This document shows positions 15,530 through 27,562 of a stretch of DNA of 64,000 bases, piece after piece (position 1 is the first letter of the stretch; each line of letters begins with the position of its first letter). Position numbers and translations under genes: made by a program. Below the pieces are notes generated by a model that saw only the letters and a program-made list of their open reading frames with translations, made no database searches and had not been told where the DNA came from. This stretch comes from Epiperipatus broadwayi (lineage: Eukaryota > Onychophora > Udeonychophora > Euonychophora > Peripatidae): contig JAQFVV010006643.1 in NCBI GenBank assembly GCA_028023455.1, positions 62,001-126,000 on the forward strand, written 5' to 3'.

Positions 15530-17230
15530 TTTTGTCTGTTGGGTCTAATTTCAATCTCCAGAAAATGATGAAAATGTTCAAGGATTTAAAGGCAGAGATC
15601 GAAAATAATTAAAAATTTAAAAACAATGTTGGAATATAACTGTAAACAACTGAAGAAGAAATTAGAAGTTTAATTTAGTGAAATAGAAATTGTGAAAGAT
15701 AAATTAGAAGAAGTATAAACTGAACATGTAACCTTGAGGAAAGAAGCTAAGATTAAATCGACAGCCTTGAAAGGAAGAATAGAAGAGTCAAAAGAAGAAA
15801 TTAAATAAAATGAATGAGAAAATCAAAGATTTTCAAATAGAATGTCAAAGTTTTCAGAGACAAGTCATAAAGGACAATGAAGCTATAAGAAGGAAATTCA
15901 AAAATTTTAAGTCAAAATGAAATATTTATTTTAGGTGTAATGTAGAGAATGCAAAACCAGAATTGGGTATACTATTAAAATTCAAAGTGATGAGATGATT
16001 AGGTTTACCCAAGTATATTATTTGCAAACACTAATGAGATGTGGAATGATGAGATGTAAGAAACTCACAAAAAGATGTGTGTTGTCTAATGCTATTTCAG
16101 GTGATCCAAGGGATAGATTATAGAATAAATGAACTTCACATCCAAAATAATGAAATAATAATGGAAGGAATATTGACCATGAGTTGAAATGGGTAATAAG
16201 TAAGAGTTGCAAAAATGTTCCGTGATCAACAAAGGCTGATCTATTACAAAGGAGGCCAGGATTTAGGAGATAACTTGGAAGAATCAAGATCTGAGATAAA
16301 TAGCAGATGAGATAAAATAAAAAATGATAATAAAGAATTTTAAAATAAATTAAAGATTAGATTGTTTAAATGCCAGCATGAGTTGTCAAAAGCTTACAAG
16401 GAGTTGAGAACTGAATTTATAGGACACAGAAAAGCATGAAATAATAATAGAATCAAGATAAAAGAAATTAAATATTTTCTCCTAGCTATACATTTCAATA
16501 CATCCAAAAACAAGAATAACATGCCACATGAATGGTAAACTTGAAATTAATACATGACATATAAAAATTAATATTCTAAAGTTAAAGGTAGCTCAGTTTA
16601 TTCTAAACCGCATGTTAGTAAAATTAATAATATTAAAATCGAAGGTTTTTCTAGCAATGAAGGCCAAGATGGTTCAAGAAATAAACCTTTTATAAAAGAG
16701 AATTTTATGATAAGTCAGGAAAATCATAATCCATCTTATTAATGTAATGATAGTAGATTTTAAGGTTTATTCCTCAAAACAAAAATGTTAAAATTTAAAT
16801 AGTTTTATCTCCCTGAAACACATCGCCATGAAGATAAAATTTTTCATGACAGAAGGAACTGTCAGACTGATGAACATGTAGAGCCAGTACAGGAGATAGA
16901 ATACTATGGAGAGCTTGTAAATAAAAATTATTTTAATGAGTTAATTATAGGGAATTATTATACCTTAATATATGACTATAAATTATTTGATTGGCAAATT
17001 ATGTAAGGAAATTCAGCTCATATCTGCTCATGGCTAATAATAGCCAGGCAAACACAAAGTGCTTAAACTACAGGGACATAAATTTCAGAGGCAGATCTTA
17101 CTCATTAAACATTGTCAATATTTGGAACCTAAGAGATATGTTTATAAACAGGTGTCAAAGTCAGAATGGAGGCAAAGTGCCATATTTTGATGACCTCACC
17201 AACTTATTTTACAAATACCTAACTGCATAA
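15530..17230 (+). pseudogene. Decayed coding-like region with coiled-coil character
   Basis: The plus strand is purine-rich and gives many short interrupted peptides that read like one charged protein. Examples are 'MMKMFKDLKAEIENN' near 15560, 'KIKDFQIECQSFQRQVIKDN' near 15820-15880, 'NELHIQNNEIIMEGI' near 16130, and 'HELSKAYKELRTEFIG' near 16380. The alternating charged and hydrophobic residues suggest a coiled coil, as in gag or LINE ORF1 proteins. Stops and frameshifts are frequent. The 3' end has a 79-codon frame (16991-17230). No catalytic domain is recognisable. It may be an ORF1/gag relic or an old host pseudogene. The minus-strand ORF at 16018-16287 is its antisense shadow. Confidence 0.35.
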
Positions 17231-18984
17231 AATTTAAAAAAAAAAGTGAGATCAGAGAATTAGACCAATGATCCATGACAATAATTTCATCTGGTACTCA
17301 CAATCAATATCTTTTGACAAATTAAGGGACCATTATACCAATTTACCTTTAATTCACATCATCTGAAAAATATATTTTATAAGGATCTAACAAAAATGAA
17401 AGTTAGAATAATAATGTTTATATTGATACCCATAGTAATTTAAAGACTCATAAAGGCAAATCAAAATTCGTGATTATGAAGGAAGAATCCTATAACTCAG
17501 TAAGCTTGATACATATGCTAACACTATAAAATGACATAAATTATCTTAATTTAAGGCAGTTCAACTGTAAGATTCTTTAAAATAAAATAATTGATAAAGT
17601 AAATCAATGATTAGCATATATACTAATTAATTAAATATGAACTAAGTTCAGAAAATAGCCCATTTTTTAGTTAATAAAATTCCTTAGAAAAGTACCCACT
17701 AATAAAAAGTTTTACTTGAAATGGAAAGGACAATAAATCTAAGAGACAAATTTAGCTAGGCAACTCACTAAAAGGGAAAATAATTAAATAGGTAAAGTGT
17801 GCTATATATGAAACATTTTTTCCTAAGTGAGAGGGTATATAGAAATATGTCTATTCCTAGATTTCACTTTACCATATATATATATATATATATATATCTA
17901 TATATATATATAATGATTACATTTCATTACTTTATTTTACACAAAGTCAGTTACTTTTTGTTTATCTATTTTCATTCTTTGCATATAAATTATTTAATTC
18001 ATATTTTATATAGAAATTTTTATTTTAAAATGTTTTCAGTTTTAAATAAATTTTTTAAAAAAGAAAAGCTTAGCTATAATTTAAATCTAATCAATATAAA
18101 GTTAAATAATTTATATTTTTCATTATTCTTCAAAAGTTCTAAAACACAAATGTTGAATGTTTGTACACCTATTCATTCCAAATTTTATATAAAAATGATT
18201 AAACATCACAACCTTGCCTATTCTAGAATTCCTATAAGAATGTTTATGCAAAAATGTAATAGGAAAATGTGTTAATAAGATAATATATAAAAATAACTTA
18301 CTGTTTGAACTAGTTTCCATCACCATTAGATGTTTTTTATGGATTTTCATTGACATTCGAAAAACACTATGCATTGTTGAAAATCTAAATAGAAAAAGGT
18401 CAAATGGCTTGATCCTTTCCTAAAATCTGCCTATAATATTGAATTGCCTATGCATATAAAAAATTAGCCACCATCATTCTAAAAGAATCCTATTTATAAA
18501 TTGTGTTTATCAATTTTACTTCTTAAAATTATTCTTTTAAAAACATTCAGGAAGAAAGAAAACTGCTCCATTTGGAAATAAACCATCCTGTTTTTGCCAT
18601 ACTATAATTCTTAGAAAAAACTTATTTATCTTTCCACAAAATTTCCAAGTTACAATGTTTCACAAGACTGCACTATTCTATCAAAAGTACAAGGACAATT
18701 AATCCACTTCAAAAAAATAACTGCTTTATTTGCATTAAGCTTTACTACTCACAGGAATCCCAATAATAGGAACTCCTCACATGAACTTTAAAGAAAGTCT
18801 TAAATAAAATATTAATAAAGACTGATATACATATATTATATTATTATAAATATGCATGCATTTTTAAAACAAATTATAGAGATTTTGGAGATATTTATTG
18901 CTTGTGCAGGTAATATAAAACTTAAACAATATATATATTAATAATATTACAAATCGATGTCTGTATTTCTTCAAAATAATATAC
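17231..18984. other. AT-rich DNA with AT microsatellite; no gene supported
   Basis: An imperfect (AT)n run lies at about 17874-17912. A 158-codon frame (17799-18275) runs across it. Its content is F/I/Y/K/N-rich with no domain, and the microsatellite supplies part of its openness, so I do not call it a gene. Confidence 0.45.
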
Positions 18985-19227
18985 GTAAATTTATAAATAA
19001 ATATTAGAAAATACAGTACTTAAAAGTTTATAACAATATATCTATAACTGTCACTTAGAAGTGCTTTCAACTATCTTTGTAGTTTTTGTCAACTAATAGC
19101 TGACATTTTAAAAGTGCTAGTTGACAAAAACTACAAAGATAGTTGAAAGACTTCTAAGTGACAGTTATAGATATATTTTTATAAACTTTTAAGTACTGTA
19201 TTTTCTAATATTTATTTATAAATTTAC
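18985..19227. repeat. Near-perfect long hairpin (110-bp arms)
   Basis: Arms 18985-19095 and 19118-19227 are reverse complements, differing by about one indel (AGAAGTGCTTTC versus AGAAGTCTTTC) and one substitution. The loop is about 22 bp (AATAGCTGACATTTTAAAAG). Such high identity means a recent inverted duplication, a young MITE, or maintenance by gene conversion. If transcribed it would form a long double-stranded RNA. No terminal duplication is evident because both flanks are AT-rich. Confidence 0.95.
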
Positions 19228-20331
19228 ACATATATATATTCTAACCTCAACTTTATTACAAGTAGCTATACCTGGGTGCCAAATTGTAATTGTGAAATCG
19301 TAATGCCCACCAGAGATCATCATCATCCATGCTTATTACTATAGGAGATAATGAAGAAAGTAATTAAATTGTCTCAAAAAAAATATAATGTCGATACATC
19401 CAATTCAATTTATTCTGGTCTTAATTTTAAATTTAGGAATAATTATGCAAATACTTTCATGATAAATTCTTATTACTAACTAAATAATATAGAGACAACT
19501 TTCTTCCACCACTTTATATAGATACATGATCTCAAGTGGTAACTACGAAAATGTTGTATACATTTCTAATACATACATGACCAGAAATAAATTAATAATC
19601 GATGCAGAGAACTCATAACTTATGTTTATAATATAAAATTATTATTTAATTTAAAGTAGGATAAAGAAATGTTATAAATCCTTCCCATTTAATCCCACTA
19701 CTTTATTTTTCATTCTCTGCATCTATCACTTTCAATAGTCACAATTATATAACACTGAATGTCTGTGTTATGTTCTCCTTTATATATTCTTAACTGATAA
19801 CTCTTAATCCTATTTCCTTAACACACATATATGCCTTCCAACCGACTATAGATTCCTTATCATTATTATAATAGTATTTCCCGAATTTTAATATTTACAC
19901 TAATTGATTTCCAAGCCAGCTCTTAGATTTAATAATCGAAATACTCCTTCTCACCATCTTGATCTGCTAATGAGGTGCAATTATTAATGATTACAATGCA
20001 ATGATACGATCCCTAAATTTGCTAAATTAAACTTTAATGTGAGTTTATCAGTGGAAATCATATTAAATACCGAAAGCAGGAAAGGGATTTTATATCGGCT
20101 CCCAATATTCATAACATTGCAATGGACCAAATAACTAAATTTAATATATTTAAATTGACTATTTTCTCTCATTTTATTCTATTTCATATCATCTGTGTGC
20201 CAAATATAATTAGTACTCTTAAATCTATTACATTTTAGGAGTCTGGTTTATTCTTTTTCCACACGAAATGATTGCTCCTTCCTATTAAAAAAAAATCTTT
20301 CTTGGTTAATATTTTACAAAGGTGAGTTATA
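19228..20331. other. AT-rich DNA, no gene seen
   Basis: A small CATCATCATCC run at about 19319-19329 recalls RTE 3' tails, but no RTE sequence adjoins it. No ORF above chance length. Confidence 0.5.
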
Positions 20332-20460
20332 GAAATCATTCGTGGAAGTAAGCTATGGAAGTAAAACATAAAAATCAATCATAAAAATGAATTATGTAAA
20401 TAAACTATGGAAATCAATCATAAAAATGAATTATGCAAATCAACTATAGAAATCAATCAA
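20332..20460. repeat. Short degenerate tandem repeat
   Basis: Units of about 35-50 bp repeat the words AATCAATCATAAAAATGAATTATG and AAACTATGGAAATC several times. Confidence 0.7.
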
Positions 20461-20778
20461 TATAAGACAATTCACATACTTAAATGTGATCTGGTTTTAG
20501 TTCTAGGTATAGGTGCTGGATATAGATTCTGGAGATATTTGAAATATTAAACACAAGACACGCATGTAAATTCATAACAATAACAAATCTTTATTACACT
20601 TAAAAAAACACACACATATATAATATCACTACAATCTCAAATATTATATGAAATTCACTTTAACTAAATAATAATAATAATAGTAAAATATATACTTTAG
20701 ATTAGCTAAATTTCCCTAAAACTTAACCAAGGTTCTGACCCATCTTTCAAATGCACTTAAGCACGGAATCAGAATTCT
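20461..20778. other. AT-rich DNA, no gene seen
   Basis: No feature is supported between the tandem repeat and the SINE. Confidence 0.5.
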
Positions 20779-20881
20779 GCATTGGTAGTCGAGAGGTCAG
20801 CATGACTGCCTTGCACTTTCAGGCAGTTGCCCAGGTTGTGGGTTCGCATCCCGACCGATGCTATGACATTTAAAAAAAAAG
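20779..20881 (+). mobile_element. tRNA-derived SINE, copy 1
   Basis: The 83-nt tRNA-like domain (20779-20861) begins GCATTGG and ends CCGATGC; these pair as a 7-bp acceptor stem with one G-T wobble. The A-box-like TAGTCGAGAGG and B-box-like GGTTCGCATCC (polymerase III internal promoter) are in place. A short tail (TATGACATTT) and an A run follow. It is about 85-90% like copy 3 at 48647. No convincing target-site duplication was found here. Confidence 0.85.
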
Positions 20882-20954
20882 GATAATATAAAATTATCTT
20901 ATAACTTTACATAGAGCCCCTAAATTTCTGCCCCCCCTTTCATTACAACAATTA

Positions 20955-21035
20955 TAAATTGAACTATTCCAACAAGCAATAACATCTTTACAATAATAAT
21001 AAATTTAATTATTCCAACAAGCAATAATATCTCAT
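20955..21035. repeat. 46-bp direct duplication
   Basis: The block ATTCCAACAAGCAATAA(C/T)ATCT occurs twice about 46 bp apart with similar flanks (TTGAACT / TTTAATT). Confidence 0.8.
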
Positions 21036-23668
21036 ATTTCATATGAAAAGATAATGTGGTATGCAAAATCTCTAATCGGTCCAACAAAAGGGTTTAAATA
21101 TAAAACCATAATTTTACATTCATGCATGCTAAATATTCATTACTTTTCACTTTGATGACTGTATACATTTTGATAGGCGAGTATGTTGCCACATCTTGAC
21201 GATGTTCAATTTTATTATTCTTCACAAACTGACTACAGATTGGTTAGCTTATAAATTAAAGTAACTCTTTGCCATCTCCCACATCAACACACACATCTGA
21301 CTAAAACCCCAATCCTGTTACACAACTTTTATCCTGTCTTGCAAAACCCTCCAGATACTTTATAGCACTATGCAGCACTTCATAACATCCACATCAGTGA
21401 CTTAGTAAGGGAAATTAAACAACTCACAACTTCAAATGCTAGCATTGGCCAGAGAGCAGCCTTTTTTCTGATGCCAGTATTAAGTGAGGAACTAATCTCT
21501 ACACATTTATTCTATATAGGTGTGCTAAAACATTTTCCACAACTCTATCAATAATTCCCTGCTCAAATAATAAAGACAAATGGAGCTGGGATCTGGTTCT
21601 TGATTTCCTAATACTGCATACATAGTGAATAAATTATGAGATAGTCATTTCCTATCTATCCCTTTGAGGTGGTAAGATAACTCTATCTCAGTAATGCTCA
21701 GCATTTATAGCTTCATATATATATATACACACAGGGCAATTATAGTCTTGATGCAAATGACAAAGTCTGACTGATCATGAACCAAACCCATGAACTATCT
21801 TAATTTAAGAAGTCAAGCACACAGCAACACCCATCCAATCTTTATAATCATAACAGATTGCATCAACATATTAAAGTATAGTATTGACCATTCAAATGAT
21901 CATTTGATTACTTTTCATACATCCAATACTAGGCATATAATTTTGACAACAACAAAAATCTTTTCTATCTTTTTTCTTCCCTGATAATTATATAAGCATT
22001 CGTGCTTTCTCATTATTACACATTAACATTCTTTTTTTTCACTTCAATGGTTCATTATGGATCAAAATAATTGCTCTCTTTTTTAAAAAAAAAATTAGTA
22101 TAACTTAAATCTCTATCAAACATACTACAACATATATAAAGTAAAATAAATAAATAATAAACATTATGGATTGTCTCTTTGGTTGCATTCCTTCAAAGCC
22201 AAGTCTGAAGATTTGATACTATTTGTCCACAAATACCAATTACCATTTTAATTCACTTGTCTTGGAAAACATATATATTTATAGATGCACATAAAGTTCT
22301 TTTATTCAAGATGTAGCTACATTGATGCAATAATTAAAAGTGATTGAAAATGAGTCCTGCAGATAACTTTCATGTTTTGAATACTTTTCTTCCCAGGTTT
22401 GAATTCAGATGCTTGGTTTCACATTTTAGTTTCTTTAAATGTCATCATATTTTCCTTTTCCTTAGTTTTTTCTTAGTTTCTTTTAGGAGACAAATTTTTT
22501 TTTCAAATAAAATAATGTTCTAGATGCTTTTTCTTTTTATCATTCTTAGGTTAGAGTCACAATCAAAAAAAATTTTTTTTACTGTTAAAAATATTGATTA
22601 TTCATCTAACTTTATATTAAAGTCTGATCATTCCTTGGAGTTTTATTACCTAAGCCACTAAGCCATGGATACAATACTGTTATTGAGATGTTTTCTTTAA
22701 ACAAACTTTAAAGAACCAAATATAAAGATTGGGGTATTGAATACAAAATCATTTATTATGAGCTAATTTGGTCTTAATTGATCTTGGAGAGAGAAAATTG
22801 TACACCGTTAATAATTGAATTAGCACTTCATCTTTATGCAATGTTTATACACTTTTTAACAAATTGAGTCAATTGCTGCTTTTTGACAAAAAAAACTATC
22901 AGAGAAATGCTCACTTTAAAAATCATCTCCCTTTCCCATGCCTGGTTTCTTCTAATTTACAATTCTCTCTCTGAAGTCAACCTTTGACACCATCTGCTAA
23001 ATGCTACTTTTGGTTCATTGTCTTCAGCTCTGATTTCGTTAACACATTGCTTTTGATTTATGAAAACTATTCAAAAAAATATAGAATTACTGGTAATTTT
23101 TATAAAACAGATATATAAAAAATCCCTTTTTTAAAAACTTAAATCAAACTTAAAGCTGAAAACAATAACCATTTCCTATAAAAATAAATTCATTTTACAT
23201 TATATTATCAAATAATCTAGAGTACAATGTATAAATTTCCACAAAGAAAAAAATATATACATGCACATACTCACAATACTAAATAGAAAACTGCCTGTTC
23301 ATAGTCATATTAACACAAAATATCTTTACTAATTTCCTAAATTTTTAAACCTATTCTCATGAAAAGAACCATCAAACTAATGTTATCTACAAGTTCAATT
23401 TTAATTTGTACTAACATTTTTATTGATAAATATTATGATTCACAAAAACTTTTTCTTTTAGACATATAAATAAACTTTCTTCAGATATTACAGTGCATGC
23501 AGCTATAATTTTAAATAAATTCAAACAGATTCTTCTATGTATGTTAAATCTAAGACACACAGTTATTAATCTCTCCAAATAAAGCCTTTCAACTTTTCTT
23601 AAACTACCAAAAAATTTTTTTACTTATAAATAGTTAAGAAATTAACTCTACCATTTATTTTCCAATCA
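21036..23668. other. AT-rich DNA, no gene seen
   Basis: Base composition is slightly less AT-rich at 21060-21480, but no ORF or repeat family was recognised. A short ATATAT..ACACAC run lies near 21717-21734. Confidence 0.5.
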
Positions 23669-23693
23669 TTAGTTTCTTTACAAAAGAAACTAA
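23669..23693. repeat. Perfect 11-bp-arm palindrome
   Basis: TTAGTTTCTTT-ACA-AAAGAAACTAA is a perfect inverted repeat with a 3-nt loop. Just after it, TCACAATATATATGTATTGTAACCTTCT (23696-23723) resembles the junction at 54111-54164, where a putative LTR end meets the TGTAACCTTCT repeat. Confidence 0.8.
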
Positions 23694-23723
23694 GGGTCAC
23701 AATATATATGTATTGTAACCTTC

Positions 23724-24914
23724 TGGATAGGCACCAAAAATATTGATTGTAATTATATAGCACTGTATCAGTAACAGATGATTGCATCTTACTAAAAAAA
23801 AAAAACCTAAAATTTTATTTTATTTATTTATTAATGACCTAAAACTATGTTTAAAAGCATTTACAGATATAATTTGAAGGTTTTGAGATAGTTAATATTT
23901 TTCTTTAGCGAGTAATTAATGTTAGAAAGGGGGATAGCTTGTCACAGAAATTGTCAGTTTGGTTTAAGTTTGTTTTGTTTGTCTGCAGAACAGTATTGGT
24001 ATTTGTTTAGATAATTCTCTGGTTTATTTGCTTATAATATTTCAATCCATAGTGCAAATAGTGCAATATGTTTGGCTCATCATCATAGAAATTTTCCTTT
24101 TAGTCAGATCAGTTTAGTACCTGTAGTACAATGTTTAGAGATGTGCATGTATGCTTGTGCCATTATTCTACTTCATTTTTCATTTATGTACTTCATTAAA
24201 CCATCAAATGTCATGTCTTATAGCAAAAACATTTAATTTCATATCCATAGCTTGGATAACCAGCTTAGTTACATTTTAAATGAATCAATGGATCATTAGA
24301 CCAGTGGATTATCAAACAGCAAATAGATTCTCAAATATTTTATTTGCTAAAATAATTATCATTAATTTTTATTTTGTTACTTTAGAAATGTAAAATATTT
24401 TATTCTTGGTTCAATTTATTTAATATTTTTTTTAAAGACAAAATAATTTTTCTTTCTTTCTTTCTTTTTTAAGATAGAAAGATTCTTGCATATTTTGTAA
24501 CTAATTAAGCCAGTGCAATGGAATGAGCAATTTTTTTTTCCAGAGTTGAACTTTTAAGTGATCTTGGATTGATGGGAGAACAGGTGCTTGAGTAATAATC
24601 TGGTATAAAGGGGAATACTTTTACAAAAAGTTGACTTTGACTTTGCTTTTCTGATTTCAACAATTCTCTCTCCATAAAATTTTTTTATTAGTACAATTCA
24701 TTTCCACAAGTTAGTTCTTCCATGGTCCAAGCTTGAAAGTAAAAATTATTATTGATTTTCTGGATGAAAACAGCTCAGAAAATTTACTGGGAAAAATAAG
24801 GAAGTAATATGCAGATGTAGACAATGGTAAAATAATGAATATCTCCCTGCTTTTAGCTGACTAGTTTAAATTCTAAAATCATCATTTGAGATGCGTATGT
24901 GAGCCTATATCATA
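23724..24914. other. AT-rich DNA, no gene seen
   Basis: Nothing supported apart from a short (CTTT)n run at about 24451-24468. Confidence 0.5.
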
Positions 24915-25110
24915 AATTTATTTAACTTCAATTTCTAATATTAAAGAAATAAGTGAAATGCATGTTTATATTTCAAATCTATTTTGCCTAAATTGTATTT
25001 CTAATATTAAAGAATTAATTGAAATGTATGCCTACATTATAAGTTTGATTTACCTACATTTAATCTCTAATACTAAAGAAATAACTGGAATGTATGAATT
25101 TTATTGTTGT
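24915..25110. repeat. 66-bp tandem repeat, three units
   Basis: The block AATATTAAAGAAATAAGTGAAATG(C/T)ATG starts at 24937, 25003 and 25069, an exact 66-bp period. Because 66 is a multiple of three, the plus-strand frame stays open and repeats a 22-residue motif ('N(I/T)KE...MY'). The open frame is probably a by-product of the repeat rather than a gene. Confidence 0.85.
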
Positions 25111-27562
25111 TATTCTGGAAAATTTATGCTGAACTTTTTTATTAAACACTTCAGACTCTTTGTTGATATTTTTTAATGAAAAGATGTGTGGGGATAATTT
25201 ATTATAACCTGTTTTATTATTATTGATAAAATATATACCTAACCATTTTGTATCTGGAAATAAGAAACAAAAATGAGTGACATATAATTAATGAATTATT
25301 GACTTATCTCTAAATGTGCTGATAAATGAACGGGTAGAAGAGCATGAGACTGGATATGAATTCCTTTTATTTTATTGTTCTCCTCATTTGCATTTGATTT
25401 TTTTAATGAAGTAAATTATTAATAAACTTACTGTGAATTTAAATAGACTTTATGAACCGAGTAATTATTTGCCTTGTGAATGACTTTTCTATTGAAAATT
25501 TGGAACAAATACTTAAATATGTCTAATGAATTAGATAATAAATTATTGTTCAACTTATGCAGTATTAGATATTTGTTACCATAATGAAGATTTTCATGTG
25601 TTATATTGCCAGTGGTTTTATTAGCTATGCTATCCAATTGAATCTAATTAATATTATTTATCTCCCTGCAGGAATTTGTTATATGTTTAAACATATTTAT
25701 AGTTATACTAATGATCATCATCATTTAGTACATGACTAAGATATGTCATCTACAAACTGTAAATGAACTTTTCATTCCAGCTAAGAAAAAAACTTTAATG
25801 ATTATTATTTTGTTAGCATTTGATAGATAGGTAGATTTAAAATTTTGTCTTATGATTTTTATTTTTATTATTTGATTATTTCTCTCTTCAAGAACATCTT
25901 GCAAAGGTAAACCAGTTTTTATTATGTACTGGTGTTTCTATGCATGTGTGTGCTAGAAATAGAAATATCTGTTTGCTATATAGGAGTTAACAGTTCGTCT
26001 TTGAAAAAAGGACATTATATAAAATTTATTGTTTATCTTTGCATTTTTAAGAAGTTATAAAATAATTATTTCTTAATAATTGTTTTACTCAAAATTTAAA
26101 GATATGTTGTTTATCCTAAATCAAACTTTTTATTTTAATTTTGTGCTAATGTCAAATACCCTAAAGAAGTATTTTGTCTTTGCTTTGCTAGAAGTTATTT
26201 TGTCTTGCTTATTTAATAATAATTATTATATTTCCAAGTTAAAATATTATACTTGTCAGAAATGAGAGAATTATTCATTATTACTTTTACAATTTATTAA
26301 TTAATGTCATTACAGTATTTCTTTATCAAATGTGATTTGAAATTGTTTATGCATTATTATGCTTATATATACATGTCTGTTATTTAATCCAGTTATAATA
26401 ATGTTTGAATTGAAAGTAGAAATAATTTATTTCCCATTGGTTTCAGACAATGAAATGTGCCAAAAAAAAAATGGAAAGTTTAGAGATTTATTTAAGTGTG
26501 AATTTATTATTTCTTTATTATGCTTAGATTGAAATGTATCTAGTGGTTATGCAGAACAAAATTATTTATGTTATATAGTATATTGTTAGGGATTGAGATT
26601 ACTTACCCTTAATTTATTTGAGTATTTGCCATGAGTGGATTATATAGTATATTGTCAGGGATTGAGAAAGCTGTTGATTTTTTTTTTGATAGAAATCTTT
26701 AGATGCACTGATATGCAAATAATTGGACATGGCTGAAGTAGTTACTAGTATTTTGATAAAGTATTCAAAAACATGTGTATAATGATCATTTCTTTAGCAT
26801 AACATTTAATAGATTTATATAGTTAATAATGATAACCCTTGTTTAGCTTTCTCTTTCCAGATGTGCAGCAGAAATTTATAAAAACTGATTTATCTTGATC
26901 TTTCACCTATTGTTATATTATGTAAACTATAATACTCAATTATAAATAACCCATAATTGTCACTAAATTAATAAATTATCATCTGTTAACATGAATCTTA
27001 ATTTAAATGTAAATAAAGATGTATATGATTATTATTAAATCAGGTTTTCATATTATTATTATTCATTTTATCACAATAATAAACTCTGGTCACATGACAT
27101 GCTTATAAAAACAACATAACATATTTATCATTGAGATTGAAGAATATTTGACTATTTTAAATATGTTTTAGAATTAATAAAAATTTTTTTTGATTTCGAA
27201 GCCCATCTACATATATTTGTATGTATGCATGTATCTATGTATAAATAATCTATAGAGATATAAATAAATACTTTATTTTAATTTTTTTCATGCTCACCAT
27301 CATATTAATTAGCATTGAAAGATATATTTAATAAATATTCCCTGTCCTTACCTCCAATGTACCATTATAACATATATTACAATTATTAAAATTATAAATC
27401 TTAATAAATAGCTATATTACAATATGAATCTTATTTTTGTAGTAATATTATTTTGTCCATTCATTATAATTATTCCAGTAATAAAAATTTGATAGAATTA
27501 ATTCCATTAAAATGTTTGTTTTTCTATATAGTTTATTTCTGCCATGCTTAAGAAATATTGTT
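25111..27562. other. AT-rich DNA; small 28-bp direct repeat
   Basis: No gene. One direct repeat, TATATAGTATATTGT(T/C)AGGGATTGAGA, occurs at about 26573-26600 and 26642-26668. Confidence 0.55.

Noticed and set aside
16018-16287. 89-codon minus-strand ORF with proline and leucine-rich text
   Set aside because: Antisense to the coding-like relic on the plus strand, whose purine bias suppresses minus-strand stops.
17799-18275. 158-codon ORF
   Set aside because: It crosses an imperfect AT microsatellite and has extreme F/I/Y/K/N composition with no domain. Its length is above chance, but there is no acceptor, conserved motif or sensible composition to support it.
19319-19329. RTE 3' tail suggested by CATCATCATCC
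   Set aside because: No RTE sequence adjoins it on either strand. Similar short GATGAT words also occur at about 25714 and 53696 without an element.
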